Of a stretch of DNA of 64,000 nucleotides, positions 26,890-35,574 are shown piece after piece. How positions within the stretch are numbered: the first letter of the stretch is position 1; each line of letters starts with the position of its first letter. The stretch is from the NCBI RefSeq assembly GCF_029887935.1, contig NZ_JARXRO010000020.1, positions 167,588-231,587 on the forward strand. The letters run 5' to 3'. This DNA is from Luteimonas kalidii. GTDB lineage: Bacteria; Pseudomonadota; Gammaproteobacteria; Xanthomonadales; Xanthomonadaceae. The position numbers were made by a program, and so were the translations under genes. The notes under the pieces are model-generated. The model was given only the letters and a program-made list of their open reading frames with translations, ran no database searches and was not told the origin of the DNA.

Positions 26890-27906
26890 ATGAGTACCCC
26901 CTACCGCGCCTGGGCCGCCCCGAAAGCCGGCGCCCCGCTGGAACCCTTCGAGTACGACCCCGGCCCGCTGGGCGCCGACGAGGTCGAGATGACGGTCGAG
27001 CACTGCGGTCTCTGCCATTCCGACCTGTCGATGCTGGACAACGAATGGGGCTTCACCGCCTATCCGTTCGTGCCCGGCCATGAGGCGGTGGGGCGGGTGA
27101 CGGCGCTGGGCGAACATGCCAGGGGCGTCGCGCTGGGCCAGCGCGTGGGCCTGGGCTGGAATGCGCGCAGCTGCCTGCACTGCGCGGCCTGCCTGGCCGG
27201 CGACCAGCACCTGTGCCGCGAGGTGCAGCCCACCCTGGGCGGGCGCCACGGCGCCTTCGCCGAGAAGGTGCGCGCGCACTGGGTGTGGGTGGTGCCGCTG
27301 CCCGAAGGCCTGGACGCGGCCGAGTCCGGGCCGCTGCTGTGCGGCGGCATCACCGTGTTCGCGCCGCTGCGCGAGCTGGGCATCGCGCCCACCGCGCGGG
27401 TCGGCGTGGTCGGCATCGGCGGGCTGGGCCACATGGCGCTGAAGTTCTGCCGGGCCTGGGGCTGCGAGGTCACCGCGTTCACCACCAGCGCCTCCAAGGA
27501 AGAGGAGGCGCGCGCGTTCGGTGCGCACCGCGTGGTCACCACCGGCGATGCCGCGGCGCTGAAGCGGCTTGCCGGCACGTTCGACCTGATCATCGATACG
27601 GTGAACGCCTCGCTGGACTGGCTCAGTCTGGTCGCGGCCTTGGCGCCCAAGGGGCAGCTGCACGTGGTGGGCGTGCCGCTGCAGCCGATCGCGGTGTCGG
27701 CGTTCTCGCTGATCTCGGGGCAGAAGGCGCTGTCGGGTTCGCCCACCGGCTCGCGTGGCGCGATCGACAGCATGCTCGGCTTCGCCGCCCGCCACGGTGT
27801 GGCGCCGCAGACCGAACACTTCCCGATGAGCCGGGCCAACGAAGCGCTGGACCACCTGCGCGCCGGCAAGGCGCGCTACCGGATCGTGCTCGACGCGGAT
27901 TTCTGA
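26890..27906 (+). CDS. NAD(P)-dependent zinc alcohol dehydrogenase, CAD/YahK-like
   Basis: A 338-residue medium-chain dehydrogenase that interconverts alcohols and aldehydes, probably with NADPH. Catalytic zinc ligands are in HCGLCHSDL (C39 with its H43 neighbour) and VPGHEAVGRV. The structural zinc cluster is the four-cysteine stretch CLHCAACLAGDQHLC. The Rossmann fold shows VVGIGGLGHMALKF. The combination matches the cinnamyl-alcohol/aldehyde reductase group to which YahK belongs. CGGAGG before the ATG at 26890 is a good ribosome-binding site. It is divergent from the TPR gene and appears monocistronic. The physiological substrate is uncertain. Confidence 0.92.
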   Translation: MSTPYRAWAAPKAGAPLEPFEYDPGPLGADEVEMTVEHCGLCHSDLSMLDNEWGFTAYPFVPGHEAVGRVTALGEHARGVALGQRVGLGWNARSCLHCAACLAGDQHLCREVQPTLGGRHGAFAEKVRAHWVWVVPLPEGLDAAESGPLLCGGITVFAPLRELGIAPTARVGVVGIGGLGHMALKFCRAWGCEVTAFTTSASKEEEARAFGAHRVVTTGDAAALKRLAGTFDLIIDTVNASLDWLSLVAALAPKGQLHVVGVPLQPIAVSAFSLISGQKALSGSPTGSRGAIDSMLGFAARHGVAPQTEHFPMSRANEALDHLRAGKARYRIVLDADF

Positions 27907-27939
27907 GGACCGGCCTCGGCGTGCCCATGGACCCCTCCG

Positions 27940-28230
27940 CAAGCCGGATTCACCCGCCGTCCGCCGGATTTCACCCGTGCGCAAGCAGAACCCGGTCGCG
28001 CGCAGGTGAATACCGGTGGCGCGCAAGCAAAATTCGCTTGCGGTTGGCATGGTGGAGGTCTACGGCCGGGTGAAATCCGCTCGCGCGCGAATGGCTTCCG
28101 GTGGCGCGCGACTGGTTTTCACTCGCGCGCAAGCCGATTCCGCTTGCGCGCGACCGGAATTCACTGGCGTGCAAGCAGGGTGTCGCGACGCGTGGGTTGC
28201 GCGTGCTTGCGCGCAAGCCGGATCCGGTTG
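27940..28230. repeat. GCGCAAGC palindrome-rich region upstream of a serine hydrolase
   Basis: The gap between the dehydrogenase and the beta-lactamase-family gene is packed with imperfect copies of a unit built on (G/T)GCGCAAGC and its complement. A perfect inverted repeat, TCGCGCGCAAGC / GCTTGCGCGCGA with a seven-base loop, occupies 28123-28153. A 14-base palindrome GCTTGCGCGCAAGC lies at 28205-28218. Further half-units occur at 27979-27986 and 28019-28028. Units are separated by ATTC/TTTCAC-like spacers. A related inverted repeat follows the gene at 29723-29760. It is unrelated in sequence to the GTAGCCC REPs. No gene is supported here. Confidence 0.75.
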
Positions 28231-28294
28231 CGGGCGGTGCAACCGGATACCCCCGCACCGTATCCCCACGCAGGACTCCCTGCCGGTGACCGCC

Positions 28295-29719
28295 ATGACC
28301 CGATCTCTCGCCCTGCTGCTCGCCTGTTGCCTGCCGCTTGCGGCCTGCAAGCCGTCTTTCGCCGCACTCGCGGAGAACAAGGCTCCTCCCGCCGCGGCCT
28401 TGGCGGGCACCGATGCGGCCGCCCGCGCGCGCCAGGCCGCCGATGCCTGGCTGGCGGCGTTCAACGCCGGCGACCGCGCCTCGCTGGAGGCCTATGCGAA
28501 GCGCTGGAACCCGGAGCTGGACGTCGAGCGGATGCTCGCCTTCCGCAACGACACCGGCGGCTTCCGCCTGGTGCGGCGCGAGGACGCGCCCGCTGGCGCG
28601 GCGCATGCGCTGGTGCAGGAACGTGAATCCGACAGCGTCGCGCGCATCGCCGCCACGATCACGCCCGAAGGCCATGCGCGGCTGGAGATCGAAGTGGTCG
28701 AGCCGCCGGAGGACCTGCGCGTCGCACGCCTGTCGCAGCAGGACACACTCGACGCGCTGGTGGCGAAGGCCGATGCGCAGGCGGCGAAGGACGCGTTCTC
28801 CGGCGTGCTGCTGGTGGCCCGGGGCGACGAGGTGCTGCTGCAGCGCGCCTGGGGCACGGCCGATCGCGCTGCCGGCACGCCGGTCGCGATGGACACGAAG
28901 TTCCGCGTCGGCTCGATGAACAAGATGTTCACCGCGGTGGCGACGCTGCAGCTGGTGCAGGCGGGCCAGCTGTCGCTGGACGACACCGTGGGCGCCGTGC
29001 TGCGCGGCTATCCGAACGCGGACGTCGCGCAAGTGACGATCCGCCAGCTGCTCACGCACGCGGGCGGCACTGGCGACATCTTCGGGCCGGAGTTCGACGC
29101 GAAGCGCCTGTCGCTGAAGACGCACGAGGACTACGTGCGGCTGTACGGCGCGCGCGGCACCGAACACGCGCCCGGCACGGAACAGCGTTACTCGAACTAT
29201 GGCTTCCTGCTGCTGGGCAGGATCATCGAGCAGGCGAGCGGGCAGTCGTACTACGACTACGTCGACGCGCACGTGTTCGGCCCGGCCGGCATGCGCGACA
29301 GCGGTTCTCTGCCCGAGGACGTCGCGGTGCCCGGCCGCGCAGTGGCCTACACGCGGCGCGATGACGCGTGGGTGGATGCCGCCGACACGCTGCCATACCG
29401 CGGTACCTCGGCGGGTGGCGGCTACAGCACCGCCGGCGATCTGCTGAAGTTCGCGCGCGCGCTGCAGGACGGCACCCTGCTGTCGCCGGACCTGCTGGCC
29501 GAGGCCACGCGCAACCAGACCCCGTGGTACGGCTACGGCTTCATGGCGCGCGAACAGGACGGCGTGCGCTTCTTCGGCCACGGCGGCGGCGCGCCGGGCA
29601 TGAACGGCGACCTGCGCATCTACCCCGCGTCGGGCGTCGTGGTGCTGGGACTTTCCAACCTGGATCCGCCCGTCGTCGAACGGCTGGTGAGCTACTACCT
29701 GTTGCGGATGCCGGAATGA
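28295..29719 (+). CDS. Beta-lactamase-family (class C-like) serine hydrolase lipoprotein
   Basis: A 474-residue lipoprotein: signal MTRSLALLLACCLPLAAC with lipobox cysteine C18. A first region (residues about 40-150) resembles a small accessory domain. The serine hydrolase domain follows, with FRVGSMNKMFTAVATLQL (SxxK nucleophile), QRYSNYGFLLLGRI (YxN), and FFGHGGGAPGMNGDL (HxG). Members act as esterases, D-aminopeptidases or beta-lactamases, and the sequence does not separate these. The ATG at 28295 is set by the lipoprotein signal; the frame runs upstream into the palindrome-rich region. The gene is flanked on both sides by GCGCAAGC inverted repeats. Confidence 0.88.
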   Translation: MTRSLALLLACCLPLAACKPSFAALAENKAPPAAALAGTDAAARARQAADAWLAAFNAGDRASLEAYAKRWNPELDVERMLAFRNDTGGFRLVRREDAPAGAAHALVQERESDSVARIAATITPEGHARLEIEVVEPPEDLRVARLSQQDTLDALVAKADAQAAKDAFSGVLLVARGDEVLLQRAWGTADRAAGTPVAMDTKFRVGSMNKMFTAVATLQLVQAGQLSLDDTVGAVLRGYPNADVAQVTIRQLLTHAGGTGDIFGPEFDAKRLSLKTHEDYVRLYGARGTEHAPGTEQRYSNYGFLLLGRIIEQASGQSYYDYVDAHVFGPAGMRDSGSLPEDVAVPGRAVAYTRRDDAWVDAADTLPYRGTSAGGGYSTAGDLLKFARALQDGTLLSPDLLAEATRNQTPWYGYGFMAREQDGVRFFGHGGGAPGMNGDLRIYPASGVVVLGLSNLDPPVVERLVSYYLLRMPE

Positions 29720-29722
29720 CGT

Positions 29723-29760
29723 CCGGTGGTGCGCAAGCGGAATGGCTTGCGCACCGCCGG
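29723..29760. repeat. GCGCAAGC inverted repeat downstream of the serine hydrolase
   Basis: Sixteen-base arms (CCGGTGGTGCGCAAGC and GCTTGCGCACCGCCGG) with one mismatch flank a GGAATG loop, three bases past the stop. It could fold as a transcript-end hairpin but lacks a T-run. The same core occurs upstream of the gene at 27940-28230. The rest of the gap to 30027 holds no supported gene. Confidence 0.8.
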
Positions 29761-30027
29761 AATTCGTGGGCGCATATGGCAGGTGTGGCGATGCGCGGGA
29801 CGCGCTTGCCTGCATGCATGTCGAATCGGTTGCCGACGGGTCGATTCGGCTCCGCGGCCGGCCGTACCGGCATCGCGAGTGCCGACCCTCGCACCGGCCT
29901 GCGACTCCTCTGCGGCACCGCGCCGTCCGGGCCATGGCCCGCGCACTGGGACGCCCGCCGTTTGCGAATGCAATCCCGCTCGCGTTGCCGCAAACTCCGC
30001 CGCTTTACCCATCCCCAGCGGCCCCCG

Positions 30028-31629
30028 ATGATCAACGGTCTCGCCTTCCGCCACCCCGTCGCCTTCTGGTTCGGCTGCGCGCTGCTGGTGGGCGGGGTGT
30101 TCGCGCACGCGCCGATGTTCATGATGGGGCAGCACACGCACTGGCAGATGGTGGGCATGCCGATGACCACGGAGATGTGGCTGGGCATGGCCGCGATCCC
30201 GGTGGGGCTGGCGCTGTCGGCCTTCGGCATGCTGCCGCGGCTGCCCGGGGCGGCGTCGGCGCCCGGCGCGCAGCTGCACTTCCACGTCGCCGACGGGGTG
30301 GCGCTCAACCGCGCCCACGCCACCCTGGTGCTGGTGCTGGTGGTGGCCCTGGCGGTGGACGTGATGAAGCCGGCCACGCTCGGCTTCGTGATGCCGGGCA
30401 TGGGCGCCGAGTACGACATCGGCAAGTCCACCTCCAGCCTGCTGGCGCTGTTCGCGCTCACCGGCACCACGGTCGGCTCGATCGTATGGGGCCGCATCGC
30501 CGACATCGCCGGCCGGCGCGCGGCGATCCTGCTGTCGGCGCTGATGTTCATGGGCACCGCGATCTGCGGCGCGATGCCGACCTTCGAATGGAACCTGGCG
30601 ATGTGCTTCCTGATGGGCGCGTCGGCCGGCGGCCTGTTGCCGATCACCTTCACCCTGATGGCCGAGACCGTGCCGGCCGCGCACCGCGGCTGGCTGCTGG
30701 TGGCGCTCGGCGGCGTAGGCACGTCGGCCGGGTATCTGCTGGCCGCAGGCGCGGCGGCGTGGCTGGAACCACTATTCAGCTGGCGCGTGCTGTGGCTGCT
30801 CGGGTTGCCGACCGGCGCGCTGATCATCGTGCTCAACCGCTGGATCCCGGAGTCGCCGCGGTTTTTGTCGAACGCCGGCCTGCACACCGCCGCGCGCGAG
30901 GTGCTGCGCCGCTTCGCCGGGCCGGGGCGCGGTGCGGTGGAGGTGGACGACGCCGCGCATCCGGGCGCGCCGGTGATCGAGGAATCGCATCCGGTCACCG
31001 GCCTGCGCGCGCTGCTGCACGGGCGGCATGCGCCGATCACCACCGGGCTGCTGGTCTGCGGCGTGGCCTGGGGGTTGGCGAACTTCGGCTTCCTGCTGTG
31101 GCTGCCGACCAACCTGGTGGAACTGGGCGTGGAAGCCGGTGCGGCCAGCGCCCTGCTCGCGCGCTCGGCGCTGTTGGCGCTGCCCGGGATCGCGGTGGTG
31201 ATCTGGCTGTACCACCGCTGGAGCAGCGTGCGCGCGCTGGTGCTGTTCATCGGGTTCACCACGCTGTCGCTGCTGGCGTTCGCGGCGATGGGCTTCGCCG
31301 GGGTGCGCGACCAGGCGTGGGTGGTGGTGGCCACGGCCGCGCTGCTGGTCAGCGTGAGCGGGGTGATCGCAATGCTGATCCCGTACGCGGCCGAGATCTA
31401 CCCGGTGCGCCTGCGCGGCACCGGTTCGGGCATGGTCGCGGCCAGCTCGAAGGCCGGCGGCATCCTCGGCGCGGGCCTGGGCGTGGTCGGCTTCTTCGAC
31501 CACTTCGCGTGGTCGGCGCTGCTGATCGCCGCGCCGATGGCGCTGTCGGGCTGGATGCTGCTGCGGCACGGGATCGAGACGCGCGGGCGGCGGCTGGAGG
31601 AGATCGAGACGGCGCTGGCGGGGCCGTAG
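30028..31629 (+). CDS. MFS transporter
   Basis: A 533-residue inner-membrane protein of the major facilitator superfamily. After an unusual hydrophobic N-terminal section of about 80 residues (two predicted helices, Met/His-rich GQHTHWQMVGMPM), the 12-helix core begins near residue 95. The loop 2-3 motif A is present as WGRIADIAGRRAAILLS, and the loop after helix 6 shows NRWIPESPRFL as in the sugar/aromatic-acid transporter branch. The second half has a degenerate counterpart, YPVRLRGTGSGM. The substrate is unknown. The ATG at 30028 begins MINGLAFRHPVAFW. It stands alone between repeat-bearing gaps. Confidence 0.88.
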   Translation: MINGLAFRHPVAFWFGCALLVGGVFAHAPMFMMGQHTHWQMVGMPMTTEMWLGMAAIPVGLALSAFGMLPRLPGAASAPGAQLHFHVADGVALNRAHATLVLVLVVALAVDVMKPATLGFVMPGMGAEYDIGKSTSSLLALFALTGTTVGSIVWGRIADIAGRRAAILLSALMFMGTAICGAMPTFEWNLAMCFLMGASAGGLLPITFTLMAETVPAAHRGWLLVALGGVGTSAGYLLAAGAAAWLEPLFSWRVLWLLGLPTGALIIVLNRWIPESPRFLSNAGLHTAAREVLRRFAGPGRGAVEVDDAAHPGAPVIEESHPVTGLRALLHGRHAPITTGLLVCGVAWGLANFGFLLWLPTNLVELGVEAGAASALLARSALLALPGIAVVIWLYHRWSSVRALVLFIGFTTLSLLAFAAMGFAGVRDQAWVVVATAALLVSVSGVIAMLIPYAAEIYPVRLRGTGSGMVAASSKAGGILGAGLGVVGFFDHFAWSALLIAAPMALSGWMLLRHGIETRGRRLEEIETALAGP

Positions 31630-31746
31630 CGGCGTGCGCTCGGGGATCCTGGTGGCATGCGTGAATGTGCGCGGCGGAAGGATGGTGGCGGCATCAAGGA
31701 TGCCGAAGGCACGGGGTCGGCCCGGCAGGTGGATGGGGGGCGCCTG

Positions 31747-31900
31747 CCCCGGGTGCGCTTTGCTTACCCGGGCTACGCGGTGGGTTGCGTTGGCGGGGCC
31801 GCGCGAGGAACTCCGTTATCCGGGTCGCGCGACGGACCTGGTTGCCCGGAACGTGCAACGGATCGTGTAGCCCGGATAAGGCCGAAGGCCGCATCCGGGT
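31747..31900. repeat. REP pair (type A minus, type B plus)
   Basis: A type A unit in minus orientation at 31747-31777 and a type B unit in plus orientation at 31866-31900 form one alternating pair of the RAYT-type repeats seen around 11133-12317. They lie in the gap 31630-31999 between convergent genes and no gene is supported there. Confidence 0.88.
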
Positions 31901-31999
31901 CGATGCGCATCGACGCCGTCCCCCGTTCGCCCGGCTGCGCGTCGCATTGCCAGGAGCACCGCGCCTACCCGGCGCGCGACCCTCGCCTTGCGTGGACGC

Positions 32000-32854
32000 T
32001 CACTGTCCGCCGGCCGAGTACACCTCCACGCTGACGGACTCGCCGGCGTCCGCCAGCCTGATCAGATCATTCCACTGGGCCAGGTTGGGGCGCGGATCGG
32101 GGCCGGCTGCGTTCGTGCCGAGCGCCTGGGCATTGCTTCCCAGTTGGCGCAGGAACTCGGTGGTGTACTGCTGCACGAGCGCGGCATGGGCCGCCGGATC
32201 GAAATCCGGCAAATGCCGCGCCATGAGATGGCCGGCCCGGTGGTCTCCCAGAATCCTCGAGACTTCCAGCTGCGCCCGCAGTGCCGCATCGATCTCGTGC
32301 GACCGCCCCAGTCGCTCCGCAAGCAGGGCGTGCTGGGCCACGGCCGCCTCCTGGTAGGCATAGATCGACCCGCGTGTCGCAGCGTTCTGCAGGACGGAAA
32401 GTGCGCCGGCGATATCGCCGCGCTGGATCAAGGCCAGGCCCTGAAGCGTCTGGAGTCCGGGATCGGACGTGCCTGCAAGGCGCTCGAGGTCCAGCCGGTC
32501 CAGGCTGGCGAGCTCCTCCGGTGTGGGGTAGTAATGCCTGCCCATCCACTCGAGTTCCTCGATCGAGAGCGCGATCAATCGCGGATCGTCGTCGAGCAGA
32601 TCGAGGTTGGTGCGCAGTGCGGAGGTCACGCGAGGCGGCGCCTGCGAACCGGATGCGCGTGCCTCGATCGCACCCTGCGGCTGACCGTGAGCGTCGCGAG
32701 CCATCGATGGCGCAGGCTCGGCTGCGACGACATGGGTCTCGATGTTGGCCCCATCCTGCAGGGCGGACAGGACGGTCCAGCCTAGCGCGATGATGAGGAG
32801 AACGATCGTCAGGACGACGGTGTTGTGCTTCACGGGCAGTTCCTTCGCCGACAT
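32000..32854 (-). CDS. Membrane-anchored protein of unknown function
   Basis: A 284-residue protein with one N-terminal transmembrane helix (NTVVLTIVLLIIALGWTVLS) and a periplasmic or cytoplasmic body rich in helical, SEL1/TPR-like segments (LQTLQGLALIQRGDIAGAL, QNAATRGSIYAYQEAAVAQ). I do not recognise the family. The start is uncertain: ATG at 32854 was taken, but a GTG at 32833 follows a strong AAGGAAC ribosome-binding site and would give 277 residues, and an ATG at 32878 is also in frame. It is divergent from the S41 peptidase gene. The roughly 300-base divergent gap was not resolved into promoters. Confidence 0.65.
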   Translation of the reverse strand: MSAKELPVKHNTVVLTIVLLIIALGWTVLSALQDGANIETHVVAAEPAPSMARDAHGQPQGAIEARASGSQAPPRVTSALRTNLDLLDDDPRLIALSIEELEWMGRHYYPTPEELASLDRLDLERLAGTSDPGLQTLQGLALIQRGDIAGALSVLQNAATRGSIYAYQEAAVAQHALLAERLGRSHEIDAALRAQLEVSRILGDHRAGHLMARHLPDFDPAAHAALVQQYTTEFLRQLGSNAQALGTNAAGPDPRPNLAQWNDLIRLADAGESVSVEVYSAGGQ

Positions 32855-33162
32855 GCGTCGACCGGCATTGTGCGTCATGTTCTTCTGCCGGTCCCGGCCG
32901 TCCACCGGTGATGCCCGGCATCCAGGCGATGCCGTGCACTTGAGGGAGGAAGCAGCCAGTCGACGGATGCGACCACTTCCGCAATCGAAGGCGCGCGAAA
33001 CGTGCCAGTCCTTCCGCCCGTCGACTGCCTCCCGGTGACCGAGGGCGCAGGGCTGGATCCTGCCCGTCGCCACATGTGCAGCGGTGCACGGACCCGCCCG
33101 CTGCGACGCTCCCTGCGCCTCGTACATCTCTGTTCAGACCAGTCCTTGCTCCGGAAACCCCG

Positions 33163-34440
33163 ATGCGACGTGTCCTGCTGTGTTTCGCCGCCCTGCTGTG
33201 GCTGCCCGCCGTCGTCCTGGCCGCCGAACCGCGCGTCGTGGGCGCGCAGGTCGCCGACATCATCGAGCGCGAGTACTTCGATCCGGCGCGGGCCGCGTCG
33301 ATCGCCGCCGGGCTGCGCAGCGCCGCGGCGCGCGGCGAGTTCGATGCAGCGACGAACCCGCAGGAACTCGCCTCGGCGCTCACCAGCGCGCTGAAGCCGC
33401 ACGACGGTCACTTCAACGTGCGATGGCAGGAAGGCGAGGGCGCCGGCGCCGCGCCCCGGCCGCGGCCGCCGTTCGACCCGGCGCGCGGCAACTTCGGCAT
33501 TCGGCAGGTGCAGGTGCTGCCGGGCAATGTCGGCTATCTCGACCTGCGCCTGTTCGCCGACTTCGAGCCCGACCAGGCCGATGCCCCCGCGCGCCGCGCC
33601 ATTGACGCCGCGCTGCAGCTGCTGGCGCACGTGGACGCGCTGGTGATCGACCTGCGCGACAACGGCGGCGGCTCGCCGGCAATGGTGGGCTACCTGGCCA
33701 GCGCGTTCCTCGCGCCGGGGCGCGAGGTCTACAACACCTTCCGTTCGCGTGCGGGCACGGAATCCGAAGCGCCGGCGCGGCCGTACGCGGCGCCGCGCAC
33801 GACGCTGCCGCTGTACCTGCTGGTGAGCGGGCGCACCGGTTCTGCGGCCGAGGCCTTCGCCTACACCCTCGAGCACGCCGGACGCGCCACGCTGGTGGGC
33901 GAGGCCAGCGGCGGTGCCGCCAATCCGGGGCGACCGTTCGCGCTGGACGATGGCTTCAGCGTCTTCGTCTCGACCGGCTCACCGGTCAACCCGGTGACGG
34001 GCGGCAACTGGGAAGGCGTGGGCGTGGCGCCCGACATGCCGGTCGACAGTGCGCAGGCGCTGGAGGCGGCGACCAACCTTGCATGGGAGTCGCTGCTGGC
34101 GCGCGGTGCCGGCGACGACGTGCGCTGGGCGCTGGAAGCCTCGACCGCGACGCCGACCGTCCTCGCGCCGGAGGCATTGGCGGCCTTCGCCGGCGACTAC
34201 GGCGCGGTGCGCATCGAACCTGCCGGCGCGGGCCTGCAGCTGCGACAGGGTCGCCGGCCGCCCCTGCGGTTGCGACCGCTGTCGGACGTGCTGTTCACCG
34301 TCGAGGGCGAACCGGCGCGGCGCGTACGCTTCGAGCGCGAGGGGCCGCGCGTGACGGCGCTGGAGCTGCTCTGGGCCGACGGCCAGGTCGCGCGCCATGC
34401 GCGCCTGGCCGCGTCGGGGACGCAGGCGGCGACCGACTGA
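33163..34440 (+). CDS. S41 family peptidase (tail-specific protease/IRBP-like)
   Basis: A 425-residue exported protein with signal peptide MRRVLLCFAALLWLPAVVLA. An N-terminal helical domain (VADIIEREYFDPARAASIAA) precedes the S41 core: YLDLRLFADFEPDQA, then LVIDLRDNGGGSPAMVGYLAS and the nucleophile region LVSGRTGSAAEAFAYTLEH, followed by LVGEASGGAANPG. No PDZ domain is present, as in the IRBP-like subgroup. A C-terminal domain of about 90 residues (AFAGDYGAVRIEPAG) looks like the DUF-type lipocalin-like tail often attached to these and to serine hydrolases. Substrates are unknown. It converges on the methyltransferase gene 20 bases away. Confidence 0.88.
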   Translation: MRRVLLCFAALLWLPAVVLAAEPRVVGAQVADIIEREYFDPARAASIAAGLRSAAARGEFDAATNPQELASALTSALKPHDGHFNVRWQEGEGAGAAPRPRPPFDPARGNFGIRQVQVLPGNVGYLDLRLFADFEPDQADAPARRAIDAALQLLAHVDALVIDLRDNGGGSPAMVGYLASAFLAPGREVYNTFRSRAGTESEAPARPYAAPRTTLPLYLLVSGRTGSAAEAFAYTLEHAGRATLVGEASGGAANPGRPFALDDGFSVFVSTGSPVNPVTGGNWEGVGVAPDMPVDSAQALEAATNLAWESLLARGAGDDVRWALEASTATPTVLAPEALAAFAGDYGAVRIEPAGAGLQLRQGRRPPLRLRPLSDVLFTVEGEPARRVRFEREGPRVTALELLWADGQVARHARLAASGTQAATD

Positions 34441-34460
34441 CGCGGCGTCAGGCACGGAGC

Positions 34461-35303
34461 TCAGCGCCGCTGCGCCAGCACGCCGTCCAGCGCCCGCTGC
34501 GTGCGGAACCCCGCGGTCTCCAGCCGTCGTGACACCTCGCGCGGCACGTCGCGTCCGCTCGTCAACCGGTTGGGCGTGCCGGTGTAGTGAAACAGTTTGC
34601 CGCCCCTGCGCAGCACGCGCGCGAGCTGGTCGTAGAAGGCCTGAGAATACAGCTCGCCGGCGATGCCGAAGCGCGGTGGGTCGTGCAGGATGGCGTCGAC
34701 GCCGGCATCGGGCAGCTGCGCGATCGCCTGCGACACGTCGCTGTGGCGCAGCTGCAGCCGTCCGCCGTGTTCGGGCGCATCGGGGTCGGGCGACCAGGGA
34801 TTGAGCGTGCGCAACCACAGCACGTCCTCGCTCTTCTCGAACGACAGGATCTGCGCCGCGCCGGCTTCGAGGCAGCCGGCGGCGAAATAGCCGAGCCCGC
34901 CGCAGGTATCGAGCACCCGGCGCCCGCGCGGTTCCACCAGCGCCACCTTGGCGCGCGCGTCCTCGAACGGCGAGACCTTCGCGGTCGGCAGCATCTTGAT
35001 GCCGTCGATCTCGAAGGTCGGCGCGCCCCAGGCGGTCGGCACCAGCTTGTACAGCGCCCGGCCGTAGCGCGACGCGGGCACGAACGCCTCGCCATCCCAG
35101 TAGTGGATGGTGCGGTCCTTGAGCCGGTCGGGATAGGGGAACTCGCGGTCCTGCCAGCGCCAGTGCACGGGCGAGAGCGCCGCCTGCGTCGTGCTGCGAT
35201 CCAGGTCCAGCGAGCCTGTCCAGGTGCCGTCGCCGGCATCGCGCGCTGCGCGCAGCGCGTCGGCAATCTCTCGCGTGAGCAGGGGTCCGGTGGCGTGCGG
35301 CAC
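34461..35303 (-). CDS. Class I SAM-dependent methyltransferase
   Basis: A 280-residue methyltransferase. Motif I is VLDTCGGLGYFAAGCLEAGA, the motif II acidic residue is in ILSFEKSEDVL, and motif IV reads AILHDPPRFG, a DPPR variant of the (N/D)PPY signature. The later segment GGKLFHYTGTPN closes the fold. The N-terminal third (DRTIHYWDGEAFVPASR) resembles proteins acting on small molecules or nucleic acid, but the substrate cannot be assigned. The GTG at 35303 was chosen as start because similarity extends that far and upstream residues are low-complexity; no ATG in frame is close by. Convergent with the S41 gene. Confidence 0.82.
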   Translation of the reverse strand: MPHATGPLLTREIADALRAARDAGDGTWTGSLDLDRSTTQAALSPVHWRWQDREFPYPDRLKDRTIHYWDGEAFVPASRYGRALYKLVPTAWGAPTFEIDGIKMLPTAKVSPFEDARAKVALVEPRGRRVLDTCGGLGYFAAGCLEAGAAQILSFEKSEDVLWLRTLNPWSPDPDAPEHGGRLQLRHSDVSQAIAQLPDAGVDAILHDPPRFGIAGELYSQAFYDQLARVLRRGGKLFHYTGTPNRLTSGRDVPREVSRRLETAGFRTQRALDGVLAQRR

Positions 35304-35574
35304 GGTCGGGGCTCGATGGGGCGCGCCATCGTAACGGGTCGCGAACCTGGGCCCGCATCGGGCGCCTTCGCGGTCGAGCCAGCTCGAAGGGCGGCGCGCC
35401 GTCGCTGCACCCACGCGGCCTGACCCGTCGTGCCGCGTCAGGTTCCAGCAGGGGTGCGTGGGTATCATGCCCCTGGCCATGGTGGCGAATACGTCGGCGC
35501 TCCGGCAAGGGAAGGTGGATGGGACGAGGCAGGTGGTCGTGCACTCGCAACCGTTGCGTCCGGACGGGGACGCG

